Below are positions 1-6,969 of a stretch of 64,000 nucleotides of DNA, one piece after another (position 1 is the first letter of the stretch; each line of letters opens with the position of its first letter). The position numbers and the translations under genes are program-made. The notes under the pieces were generated by a model that was not told the origin of the DNA, ran no database searches, and saw nothing but the letters and a program-made list of their open reading frames with translations. The stretch lies in NCBI GenBank assembly GCA_014379405.1, contig JACMLU010000016.1:62001-126000 (forward strand), written 5' to 3'. The stretch comes from Flavobacterium sp. (GTDB lineage: Bacteria > Bacteroidota > Bacteroidia > Flavobacteriales > Flavobacteriaceae).

Positions 1-747
1 GTCTAGGAAATGATAAAAAGTTCCTGCGGCATTGCTTCCTCCGCCGATGCAAGCTACTACATAATCAGGGTTTTCACGACCTTCTTTTTCCTGTAACTGC
101 CATTTGATTTCTTCGGAAATGATACTTTGAAAACGAGTTACCATATCAGGATAAGGATGTGGTCCAATGGCAGATCCAATGATATAATGCGTGTCGACAG
201 GGTTGTTAATCCAATCGCGGATGGCTTCGTTGGTGGCGTCTTTCAAAGTTCTAGAACCTGAAAGTGCTGGTCGAACTTCGGCTCCTAACATTTTCATTCT
301 TGCCACGTTTGGTGCTTGTCGTTCGATGTCGATTTCGCCCATATAAACGATGCATTCTAAACCCATCAAAGCACAAACTGTGGCAGTAGCAACACCGTGC
401 TGACCTGCACCAGTTTCGGCAATGATGCGTTTTTTACCTAGTTTTTGAGCAACCAATATTTGTCCTACCGTATTGTTAATTTTGTGGGCACCAGTATGGT
501 TCAAGTCTTCCCTTTTGAGGTAGATTTTGGTGTTGTATTTTTCAGATAAACTTTTAGCAAAATACAATGGACTAGGGCGACCTACATAATCTTTTAGCAA
601 CTGGTCGAATTCTTTTTTGAATTCAGGTTGGGCGGTTATTTCAAGATATTTTTGGCGTAATTCTTCCACATTTGGATATAACATTTCGGGGATGTAAGCT
701 CCTCCAAATTCTCCGTAATAGCCTTTTTCGTTAACGTTGTATGACAT
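1..747 (-). CDS. trpB: Tryptophan synthase beta chain, 3' part beyond left edge
   Basis: This is the N-terminal 249 residues of the PLP-dependent beta subunit of tryptophan synthase, which condenses indole with L-serine to give tryptophan. The ATG at 747 gives a protein beginning [20 protein letters not shown], the usual TrpB opening. The motif HTGAHKINN carries the lysine (about residue 89) that forms the Schiff base with PLP, and [14 protein letters not shown] and the GGGSNA phosphate-binding loop follow in the expected order. A full TrpB is about 390-400 residues, so roughly 150 residues lie outside the window. It starts 11 bp after the trpF stop and is the last trp gene visible; trpA would be expected next. 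The identification is secure. Confidence 0.97.
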   Translation of the reverse strand, partial: MSYNVNEKGYYGEFGGAYIPEMLYPNVEELRQKYLEITAQPEFKKEFDQLLKDYVGRPSPLYFAKSLSEKYNTKIYLKREDLNHTGAHKINNTVGQILVAQKLGKKRIIAETGAGQHGVATATVCALMGLECIVYMGEIDIERQAPNVARMKMLGAEVRPALSGSRTLKDATNEAIRDWINNPVDTHYIIGSAIGPHPYPDMVTRFQSIISEEIKWQLQEKEGRENPDYVVACIGGGSNAAGTFYHFLD

Positions 748-758
748 TTTAATTTTTT

Positions 759-1388
759 TTATTTTTTTGTACAGATGCGATTAATAGCGTCTGTACATAA
801 TTGTATGTTTTTTAATCCAGGTTCGATTTCAAATTTACTATTTACATCGATGGCATAAACAGGTAAATTGGTTTTCAAAATTTCATTTACGGCCTCCATT
901 TTCTCCATTCCAATTCCTCCACTCAAGAAAAAGGGTTTGGTTGACGGATAGTTTTCCAATACTTTCCAATCAAAAGTGGTTCCGTTTCCGCCGGGTAATT
1001 TTCCTTGGGTGTCAAAAAGGAAATAATCGCATACGGATTCGAATGGTTTTAATACCGCAAAGTCAAAGGTATCTAAAATTGAAAATACTTTTATGATTTC
1101 TGTCAGTTTTGGCATATTTTTTTTTAAGGTTTCGCAAAATTCTACCGATTCATCTCCATGAAGTTGAACGGCTTGCAAATCGTGTTTTTCGATTTTCTCC
1201 AGAATTTCTTCTAAAGGAGCATTTACAAATACGCCCACTTTTTTGATTGATTTCGGCAACGTTGGAATGCTTCCGTCAAAATAGCGTGCCGATTTCTCCC
1301 AGAATATAAAGCCCATATAATCGGGTAGGAGCGAGCCTACTTCGAGGATGTTTTCGGGGTATTTCATTCCGCAGATTTTGAGTTTCAT
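759..1388 (-). CDS. trpF: Phosphoribosylanthranilate isomerase
   Basis: TrpF isomerises N-(5-phosphoribosyl)anthranilate to the carboxyphenylamino-deoxyribulose phosphate used by TrpC. The protein is a TIM barrel of 209 residues with the family marks KICGMK at the N-terminus (catalytic Cys), QLHGDE near residue 77 and the phosphate-binding FLSGGIG near the C-terminus. I place the start at the ATG at 1388 because it gives the canonical MKLKICGMK opening. An in-frame upstream start at 1418 would lie inside a perfect inverted repeat (1404-1431) and add ten unconserved residues. The gene lies between trpC and trpB in the operon. Confidence 0.95.
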   Translation of the reverse strand: MKLKICGMKYPENILEVGSLLPDYMGFIFWEKSARYFDGSIPTLPKSIKKVGVFVNAPLEEILEKIEKHDLQAVQLHGDESVEFCETLKKNMPKLTEIIKVFSILDTFDFAVLKPFESVCDYFLFDTQGKLPGGNGTTFDWKVLENYPSTKPFFLSGGIGMEKMEAVNEILKTNLPVYAIDVNSKFEIEPGLKNIQLCTDAINRICTKK

Positions 1389-1403
1389 TTTGTTTACTTT
1401 TTT

Positions 1404-1431
1404 ACCCGACAGGTTCAAAAACCTGTCGGGT
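1404..1431. repeat. Perfect 12-bp inverted repeat in the trpC-trpF spacer
   Basis: ACCCGACAGGTT and AACCTGTCGGGT are separated by a 4-base loop (CAAA). On the transcribed (minus) strand the hairpin is followed by A-rich sequence rather than a T run, so it is not a classical terminator. It resembles short palindromic repeats scattered through flavobacterial intergenic regions. In the trp mRNA it would form a stable stem between trpC and trpF and could affect mRNA processing or relative expression. Confidence 0.75.
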
Positions 1432-1438
1432 TTGGTAT

Positions 1439-2218
1439 TTATAATTTTGAAATAAATTCGGTTGCCGCTTTTCCGGCATTGTCGGTTTTCATGAAGTTTT
1501 CACCAATCAAGAACCCTTTGTAACCATAAGGTTTTAGTTCATTGATGGCTTCTATTGACGAAATGCCGCTTTCGGAAACTTTCACGAAATCATTCGGGAT
1601 TTGGTCTGCCAATTGCTTACTGAAATCCAAACTTACTTCGAAAGTTTTCAGGTTTCTATTGTTCACGCCAATCATGTCCAAGGTTGGCATTATCGATTTT
1701 TCCAGTTCTTCCAAGTTATGAACTTCCAATAATACTTCCAATCCCAAGCCTTTGGCAAATTCAGACAAGGATTTGATTTCTTCACGAGTCAAAACCGCCG
1801 CAATCAACAAAATTAAATCGGCTCCGTGGGCTTTGGCTTCCAATATTTGGTATTCGTCCACGATGAATTCTTTTCGCAACAATGGAATGTTAACCGAAGC
1901 TCTTGCCAAAAGTAAATCGTCCAATGAACCTCCAAAATATTTTCCGTCCGTTAGCACCGAAATTCCACAAGCGCCAGCACTTTCGTATCCTTTTACCACT
2001 TCTTCGACCGTGAAACTATAATTGATTTCTGCTTTGGAAGGCGAACGACGTTTGTGTTCGGCAATGATTCCAGAGTTGCTGTGTCGCAAATTTTGACTTA
2101 AAGAAATCGTCTTTTTTTCAAAGAAAACCGAAGCTTCAAATTGCGAAACGGGAATGATTGATTTTTTGAGAATGATTTCTCTTTTTTTGTCAACTATGAT
2201 TCTATCGAGTATGTTCAT
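1439..2218 (-). CDS. trpC: Indole-3-glycerol-phosphate synthase
   Basis: TrpC closes the indole ring, converting carboxyphenylamino-deoxyribulose phosphate to indole-3-glycerol phosphate. The 259-residue length is normal for a monofunctional enzyme. Visible family signatures are the N-terminal ILDRIIVDKKREI helix, SPSKAEIN near residue 60, LTDGKYFGGSLDDL, RKEFIVDEYQI with the catalytic lysine, and GVNNRNLKTFEV followed by SESGI. It lies 64 bp downstream of trpD; that spacer holds a cACAAAGtCGCAAAG-type tandem sequence (about 2232-2256) also seen before the cytochrome gene near 4632. Confidence 0.96.
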   Translation of the reverse strand: MNILDRIIVDKKREIILKKSIIPVSQFEASVFFEKKTISLSQNLRHSNSGIIAEHKRRSPSKAEINYSFTVEEVVKGYESAGACGISVLTDGKYFGGSLDDLLLARASVNIPLLRKEFIVDEYQILEAKAHGADLILLIAAVLTREEIKSLSEFAKGLGLEVLLEVHNLEELEKSIMPTLDMIGVNNRNLKTFEVSLDFSKQLADQIPNDFVKVSESGISSIEAINELKPYGYKGFLIGENFMKTDNAGKAATEFISKL

Positions 2219-2282
2219 TTATTTTAATTTGCCACAAAGTCACAAAGACGCAAAGGTTAATTCCGTGAAATTTTGTGTTTGT

Positions 2283-3275
2283 TTATTTACTTAATTCTTG
2301 TAATTTATTTAAAGCCAAAAGTGCTTTTCCTGAAAACAAACTTTCTTTTGCCAACTGAAAACTTTCCAAAGGCGAACTTCCATTCACTGTTGCAATTGCC
2401 ATTGCGGCATTGGCGAAAACCACGTTGTTTTGGGCTTCGGTTCCTTTTCCGGAAATGATGTCTATGAACATTGCTGCAGATTCTTCGATGGTTTTTCCGC
2501 CTTCGATTTCGCTTTCCAACAATTGTCGAACACCAAAATCTTCTGGTTTCAGCACGCCTTCCATATTTTTTGTAATGGTTTTGGTTGGGCAGGTCAAAGA
2601 TACTTCATCATAACCATCCAAAGAATGCAAAATGGTAAAATTGATATCAGTGTTTTGGTACAAATATGCATACTTTCTGGCCAATTCTAGATTATAAACC
2701 CCTACCAATTGGTTTTTTGGGAACGATGGATTTATCATTGGTCCCAACATATTAAAAAAGGTTCTCACACCTAATTCTTTTCGAATAGGTCCCACGTTTT
2801 TCATTGCAGGATGAAATAAGGGTGCATGTAAAATGCAAATTCCAGCCTGATCTACACATTTTTCCAGAAAATCATTGTCGTTGCTGAATTTTACACCCAG
2901 TTTTTCCATCACGTTGCTTGAACCTGAAATGGAGGAAACACCGTAATTACCGTGTTTTGCCACTTTAATTCCTGCTCCAGCTACTACAAATGAAGCCAAA
3001 GTTGATATGTTGAAAGTATCTTTTCCGTCGCCGCCTGTTCCACACAAATCGATGGTGTTGTAAGCCGATAAATCAACACGAACACATAATTCCAACAGAG
3101 CTTCACGAAAACCTGCCAATTCATCAATGCTGATGCTTCTCATCATATAAACGGTGAGAAAAGCAGCAATTTGACTTGGGTTATAACTTCCGTTGGAAAT
3201 ATTGACCAATACATTTTTGGCTTCTTCTTTCGAAAGCATTTCGTGATTGATGAGCCTGTTTAATATGTTTTTCAT
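2283..3275 (-). CDS. trpD: Anthranilate phosphoribosyltransferase
   Basis: TrpD transfers the phosphoribosyl group of PRPP to anthranilate. The protein of 330 residues carries the PRPP-binding glycine-rich loop CGTGGDGKDTFNIST, the KHGNYGVSS motif, and the anthranilate-site region GPIRKELGVRTFFNMLGPM. I use the ATG at 3275, giving MKNILNRLINHEMLS. A start at 3305 would translate spacer repeat sequence (GCGCCTTAGCGCCGTAGCGG) and has no family match. It is separated from trpG by two genes not known to belong to tryptophan synthesis. Confidence 0.95.
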   Translation of the reverse strand: MKNILNRLINHEMLSKEEAKNVLVNISNGSYNPSQIAAFLTVYMMRSISIDELAGFREALLELCVRVDLSAYNTIDLCGTGGDGKDTFNISTLASFVVAGAGIKVAKHGNYGVSSISGSSNVMEKLGVKFSNDNDFLEKCVDQAGICILHAPLFHPAMKNVGPIRKELGVRTFFNMLGPMINPSFPKNQLVGVYNLELARKYAYLYQNTDINFTILHSLDGYDEVSLTCPTKTITKNMEGVLKPEDFGVRQLLESEIEGGKTIEESAAMFIDIISGKGTEAQNNVVFANAAMAIATVNGSSPLESFQLAKESLFSGKALLALNKLQELSK

Positions 3276-3339
3276 AAATTTTACCGCTACGGCGCTAAGG
3301 CGCAAGTTTTTTAAATTATCTATTTTATTGAATAGTACA

Positions 3340-3369
3340 ACTGATTACTAAAAACTGAATACTGCTAAC
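3340..3369. repeat. Dispersed trp-operon spacer repeat, copy 1
   Basis: The stretch ACTGATTACTAAAAACTGAATACTG is one of three closely related copies in this operon. The other two are at 4672-4700 and 5308-5337. All lie between genes and are built from ACTGAAYACT and ACTAAAAACTGA units. Confidence 0.7.
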
Positions 3370-3373
3370 TTTT

Positions 3374-3781
3374 TTAGTGTTCGTTTCCAGAATAAATCCA
3401 CATTGGTTCTGTATTTCCAGCACGTTCAAATCCATTTTTTTTATAAAAATCTATTGCTTTTCCATCAGCTGTTAGCATTTGCATATGGAAATCTTTATAT
3501 TTTTCTTGCATTTTATCCATAATCACCTTGCCAATTCCTTTTCCTTGATAATCAGGAAGGACTAATAAATGCGGATAATAAACAGTTAGATGTCCGTCAG
3601 AAATTGCATTCCCAAGTCCTACTAATTTTTTATCGTCCCAAGCCGTTATTAAAGTTTCAGAATTCAAAAGACCTTTATATAATTGTGTAGGTTTATTTAC
3701 TGAACTCCATTCATTTGCTTTGTAAAGGTCTAATATATCGTCAAGATTTAAATCTCTTGTTTCGGAAATTTGTATATCCAT
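3374..3781 (-). CDS. GNAT-family N-acetyltransferase
   Basis: This is a small 135-residue acyltransferase of the GCN5-related family, which transfers acetyl from acetyl-CoA to an amine. The acetyl-CoA pyrophosphate-binding motif is visible as LLVLPDYQGKGIGKVIMDKM (about residues 72-91, the V-x-x-x-x-Q/R-x-x-G-x-G/A signature). It is followed by AIDFYKKNGFE, the usual C-terminal strand-helix of the fold. The substrate cannot be told from sequence. The gene starts 5 bp after the stop of the cytochrome c gene and sits inside the trp operon, so it is probably cotranscribed with trp genes. No link to tryptophan chemistry is evident. Confidence 0.85.
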   Translation of the reverse strand: MDIQISETRDLNLDDILDLYKANEWSSVNKPTQLYKGLLNSETLITAWDDKKLVGLGNAISDGHLTVYYPHLLVLPDYQGKGIGKVIMDKMQEKYKDFHMQMLTADGKAIDFYKKNGFERAGNTEPMWIYSGNEH

Positions 3782-3786
3782 TTGGC

Positions 3787-4623
3787 TTATATTTTCTTTT
3801 TATTTTCAGACATATATTTTAAATAATCAACAATTTGCTGGGATTGTTGTTTCGTGATTCCGAGTGTCGGCATTTTTGCCTTGTTTCTAAAAGAAGCTGG
3901 ATTCACGATATAATCGACGAGTTCTTTTTCTTTCCAATATTCAGTGACGCTTTTCGGATAATTTAATTCCGGTCCCATAGTTCCTCCAATTCCGTTTATG
4001 GAGTGGCAAGTTATGCACTGATTTTTGAATAATGTATAACCCGATTGCAATTTTTTGTTTTTTAACGGAAATAATTCTAATGTTGATTTATTCAGCGGTT
4101 CCAGATAAATTTTTACCAAATTATAAGGCCATTTATATCGTGTATCCTTTTCTGAAACCGAAGGATAAACGATATAAAAAGGTTCGGCATTCATCTCGTT
4201 TCCATCCTTGATAATCACTTCCCATTTAGAACCTTTTGGCGCATCCACATCTTGGAAAGCCAAATAGGGTCTTGCATTTAAAAATAATTCCAAAGGCATT
4301 TCGGGTTTGTAACCATCAATACATTCAAACACAATTTTGGAGTTTTTTGGGTCAATTTTAGTTAAATCAATTTCATTTTGAATCAAAAGTGACGCACTCA
4401 CGGCATTGTATTTCTTTACTTTGTGATAAACAGGATCATTGATAATCGTTACAACAGTATCTTTTCCTAGTTTGTTTTTGGCTTGCAACTCCAATAAATC
4501 CAGCTTGATTTCCGTCTGGGCAATACTCGTTGTTTCTATTTTCTGTTCCTTTTTTTGATTACAAGAAAGGAAGTTAAAAATAAAAAGACAAGAGATAATA
4601 AGATGGATTTTGGTTGTATTCAT
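3787..4623 (-). CDS. Lipoprotein with C-terminal cytochrome c domain
   Basis: The 278-residue protein starts with a lipoprotein signal (hydrophobic stretch ending FNFLSC; Cys about residue 21), so it should be anchored to a membrane outside the cytoplasm. A mono-haem cytochrome c domain is at the C-terminus: the haem motif CITCH at about residues 203-207 and a candidate Met ligand in AKMPTLGI. The N-terminal part (about residues 30-190) resembles a molybdopterin-oxidoreductase-like accessory region but I cannot name it. It is 77 bp after trpG and 5 bp before the GNAT gene, splitting trpG from trpD. The spacer upstream of it carries repeat sequence. Confidence 0.83.
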   Translation of the reverse strand: MNTTKIHLIISCLFIFNFLSCNQKKEQKIETTSIAQTEIKLDLLELQAKNKLGKDTVVTIINDPVYHKVKKYNAVSASLLIQNEIDLTKIDPKNSKIVFECIDGYKPEMPLELFLNARPYLAFQDVDAPKGSKWEVIIKDGNEMNAEPFYIVYPSVSEKDTRYKWPYNLVKIYLEPLNKSTLELFPLKNKKLQSGYTLFKNQCITCHSINGIGGTMGPELNYPKSVTEYWKEKELVDYIVNPASFRNKAKMPTLGITKQQSQQIVDYLKYMSENKKKI

Positions 4624-4671
4624 TTATTTACCGCAAAGACGCAAAGTCGCAATTTTATTTTATTTTTTAGT

Positions 4672-4700
4672 ACCGAACACTAAAAACTGATTACTGAATA
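4672..4700. repeat. Dispersed trp-operon spacer repeat, copy 2
   Basis: The sequence ACCGAACACTAAAAACTGAT followed by TACTGAATA is related to 3340-3369 and 5308-5337. It abuts the trpG stop codon. Confidence 0.7.
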
Positions 4701-5267
4701 CTAATTTTTAAGCCAATTTTCCAAAATTTTCTTTCCATTTGGTGTCAACACACTTTCAGGGTGAAACTGAACGCCTCGAACATCAAACGTTTTGTGACGC
4801 AAAGACATTACTTGTCCGTTTTCGTCGAATGAAGTTGCTTCCAGAACTTCTGGTAAATCAGCATCGACAACCCAAGAATGGTAACGTCCCACTTCGAATT
4901 CGTTTCCTAAACCTTCAAATAAAAGTTCATCATCAACGGATGTTTTTACCATTGAGGAAACGCCGTGATATACTTTGTCTAAATTGGAAAGTGTTCCTCC
5001 AAAAACTTCTCCGATGGCTTGTTGTCCAAGGCAAACGCCAAGAATACTTTTCGTTGGAGCATATTTGGCAATTACGGCTTTCAATAAACCTGCTTCATCA
5101 GGAATTCCAGGTCCTGGAGAAAGTAATATTTTGTCGAAATGGGAGATTTCGTCAATATCAAATTCATCGTTTCTGTAAACGGTAACTTCGCAATCTAAAT
5201 CTTCCAGATAATGCACCAAGTTGTATGTGAAGCTATCGTAATTGTCTATGACTAGTATTTTTTTCAT
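4701..5267 (-). CDS. trpG: Anthranilate synthase component II (glutamine amidotransferase)
   Basis: This 188-residue class I glutamine amidotransferase supplies ammonia from glutamine to TrpE. The catalytic triad motifs are visible: the nucleophile Cys in GVCLGQQAIGE (about residue 79) and the His-Glu pair in GVQFHPESVLT (about residues 168-170). The oxyanion-hole region is LSPGPGIPDEAG. The start MKKILVIDNYDSFTYNL is canonical. The gene follows trpE after 74 bp. The same protein could also serve as PabA in folate synthesis, as in some bacteria, but its place next to trpE supports the tryptophan role. Confidence 0.96.
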   Translation of the reverse strand: MKKILVIDNYDSFTYNLVHYLEDLDCEVTVYRNDEFDIDEISHFDKILLSPGPGIPDEAGLLKAVIAKYAPTKSILGVCLGQQAIGEVFGGTLSNLDKVYHGVSSMVKTSVDDELLFEGLGNEFEVGRYHSWVVDADLPEVLEATSFDENGQVMSLRHKTFDVRGVQFHPESVLTPNGKKILENWLKN

Positions 5268-5307
5268 TTTTTCATTTTATTTAAATCTTCAGGTTCTGGC
5301 TGTTGCG

Positions 5308-5337
5308 ACTGAACACTAAAAACTGAACACTGATTAC
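5308..5337. repeat. Dispersed trp-operon spacer repeat, copy 3
   Basis: ACTGAACACTAAAAACTGAA followed by CACTGATTAC occupies the trpE-trpG spacer. It is the clearest of the three copies; the others are at 3340 and 4672. Confidence 0.72.
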
Positions 5338-5341
5338 TTTT

Positions 5342-6742
5342 TTATATTGTCTCTGCTAAGTCCAACGCCTTATTCAGCGCCAATAATTTATTGTACACTT
5401 CTTGCATTTCGCTTTCTTCGTTTGAATCCGCCACAATTCCAGCTCCGGCTTGAGAGTGCAATTGGTGGTTTTTGCTTAGGAACGTTCGAATCATAATGGC
5501 GTGATTGAAGTTGCCTTCAAAATCCATAAAACCGATGGCGCCTCCGTAGAAATTACGATTTGTTTTTTCGTAATCTTCTATCAATTGCATCGCTCTGTGT
5601 TTTGGAGCACCGCTTAAAGTTCCTGCTGGGAATGTATCGGCAACGACTTGCATCGTGGTGGCTTTTTCGTGTAAATGCCCCGTTACTTTAGAAACTAAAT
5701 GAATCACGTGAGAGAAAAACTGAACTTCTCGGTATTTTTCTACTTGTACGCCGTGACCGTGACGACTCAAATCGTTTCGAGCTAAATCGACCAACATCAC
5801 GTGTTCGCTGTTTTCTTTTTTGTCTTCGGAAAGATTTTTGGCCAAAACGGCATCTTTTTCGTCATCGCCAGTTCTTCTAAACGTTCCTGCGATGGGGTGA
5901 ATTTCGGCTTTGCGGTTTTTGACGATGATTTGGGCTTCGGGTGAAGAACCAAATATTTTGAAATCGCCGTAATCAAAAAAGAATAGGTAAGGTGAAGGGT
6001 TAATGCTTCTCAACGCTCTGTATACATTGAATTCGTCGCCTTTGAAACCTTGGGTAAACCGTCTTGATAATACCAATTGGAATACATCTCCTCTATGACA
6101 ATGTTTTTTGGCTAAAGCAACATTGTGCTTGAATTCTTCGTCTGTCAAGTTGGATTTACCTTCGCCTTCACGGGTAAATTTATAGGAAGCAATATTTCGG
6201 GATTGCAACAATTGTTCAATTTCCGAAATGTTGTTTTTTCCATAGAGACTGTGACAGAAAATATACGCTTCATTTTTGAAATGATTGATGGCAATGATGT
6301 TTTGATACACTGCATAATACATGTCAGGAATAGTGGTTTCTTCATCTTTTTTTGCGATGGTTACTTTTTCGAAATAACGTACGGCATCATACGAAATGTA
6401 ACCAAATAATCCGTTATTGATGAATTTGAAATCATTTTTCTCGGATTTGAATTGTCCTGAAAATTCCTGGATTACTTGTGGAATATCGGTTTTTGCCTCT
6501 ATCGAAATAGTTTCGCTACTTCCATCGGGAAAGGTTTTGAAAATAGTTTCGTTTTCAATTTTTATGGAAGCAATCGGGTTGCAACAGATGTATGAAAAGC
6601 TATTGTCGTTGCCATGGTAATCACTACTTTCCAAAAGCAGGCTGTTTGGGAATTTGTCGCGAATTTTAAAATAGATGCTTACTGGAGTAATCGTGTCGGC
6701 AAGGATTTGCTTGTAATTGGTTTGTAATTTATATATCTTCAT
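5342..6742 (-). CDS. trpE: Anthranilate synthase component I
   Basis: TrpE makes anthranilate from chorismate with ammonia from TrpG, the first committed step to tryptophan. The protein has 466 residues. Near the N-terminus SLLLES (about residues 34-39) matches the LLES element that binds feedback-inhibiting tryptophan. The chorismate-binding half shows GDVFQLVLSRRF, NPSPYLFFFD, HPIAGTFRRTGDDEKD, DLARNDLSRHG and GAPKHRAMQLI, ending with the AGAGIVADSNEESEMQE block. The ATG at 6742 gives a normal N-terminus. It is the first structural gene after the attenuator at 6773-6893, so expression should respond to charged tRNA-Trp as well as enzyme feedback. Confidence 0.97.
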   Translation of the reverse strand: MKIYKLQTNYKQILADTITPVSIYFKIRDKFPNSLLLESSDYHGNDNSFSYICCNPIASIKIENETIFKTFPDGSSETISIEAKTDIPQVIQEFSGQFKSEKNDFKFINNGLFGYISYDAVRYFEKVTIAKKDEETTIPDMYYAVYQNIIAINHFKNEAYIFCHSLYGKNNISEIEQLLQSRNIASYKFTREGEGKSNLTDEEFKHNVALAKKHCHRGDVFQLVLSRRFTQGFKGDEFNVYRALRSINPSPYLFFFDYGDFKIFGSSPEAQIIVKNRKAEIHPIAGTFRRTGDDEKDAVLAKNLSEDKKENSEHVMLVDLARNDLSRHGHGVQVEKYREVQFFSHVIHLVSKVTGHLHEKATTMQVVADTFPAGTLSGAPKHRAMQLIEDYEKTNRNFYGGAIGFMDFEGNFNHAIMIRTFLSKNHQLHSQAGAGIVADSNEESEMQEVYNKLLALNKALDLAETI

Positions 6743-6772
6743 ATCTTTAAATATCTTTTTCGAGCTGGGAAT

Positions 6773-6805
6773 AAAAAAAAGGCTTGTCGTGATGACAAGC
6801 CTTTT
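6773..6805 (-). terminator. trp attenuator: intrinsic terminator before trpE
   Basis: On the minus strand AAAAGGCTTGTC (6805-6794) pairs perfectly with GACAAGCCTTTT (6788-6777) across a 5-base loop. It is followed at once by a run of eight T residues (6780-6773). It lies between the trpL leader peptide stop and trpE, 31 bp before the trpE start. This is a textbook intrinsic terminator in the position of an attenuator. Confidence 0.93.
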
Positions 6806-6843
6806 ATATTTATAGTTTATAATACAGGTGCTTTGTTCACGAC
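6786..6843 (-). promoter_or_regulatory. Candidate trp antiterminator pairing
   Basis: The transcript segment GTCGTGAACAAAGC (6843-6830), which spans the leader-peptide stop codon, can pair with GCTTGTCATCACGAC (6800-6786), which covers the 5' arm, loop and start of the 3' arm of the terminator. The pairing has 7 + 4 + 2 base pairs with a 2-base bulge on one side and a 1-base bulge on the other, so it excludes the terminator. A ribosome stalled at the Trp codons (6869-6861) would leave 6843-6830 free; one that reaches the stop codon would cover it. Pairing was read by eye, without energy calculation. Confidence 0.75.
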
Positions 6844-6893
6844 GATTGACGTAAATTGTTCCACCACCAAGTATTGTTTAAAATCGTTTTCAT
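6837..6893 (-). CDS. trpL: trp operon leader peptide with three tandem Trp codons
   Basis: This 18-codon open frame encodes MKTILNNTWWWNNLRQSS and ends in TGA at 6839-6837. Three consecutive TGG codons (6869-6861) are extremely unlikely by chance in such AT-rich DNA and are the hallmark of a Trp-sensing leader. The stop codon is 31 bases upstream of the terminator hairpin. The -7 promoter box (6905-6898) ends only 4 bases before the ATG, so the transcript is predicted to begin at or next to the AUG, making this a leaderless message. The gene sets read-through into trpE by ribosome stalling when Trp-tRNA is scarce. Confidence 0.9.
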   Translation of the reverse strand: MKTILNNTWWWNNLRQSS

Positions 6894-6897
6894 TCGA

Positions 6898-6928
6898 CAA
6901 ATATATAAATCAAATTTGATTATCCAAA
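6898..6928 (-). promoter_or_regulatory. trp operon promoter (Bacteroidota type)
   Basis: A TTTG at 6928-6925 is followed by exactly 19 bases and then TATATTTG at 6905-6898. This matches the Bacteroidota primary sigma-factor consensus TTTG-N19-TAnnTTTG. Counting from that consensus, transcription should begin about 6894-6893, at the trpL start codon. Confidence 0.85.
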
Positions 6929-6969
6929 CAGATTAATCAAAAAACACTATTTTTTTTGTTTTTGTTAAA

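Noticed and set aside
1389..1418. Upstream start for trpF at 1418
   Set aside because: It falls inside a perfect inverted repeat and adds ten unconserved residues before the canonical MKLKICGMK.
3276..3305. Upstream start for trpD at 3305
   Set aside because: The extra residues translate a spacer repeat (GCGCCTTAGCGCCG) and do not match TrpD.
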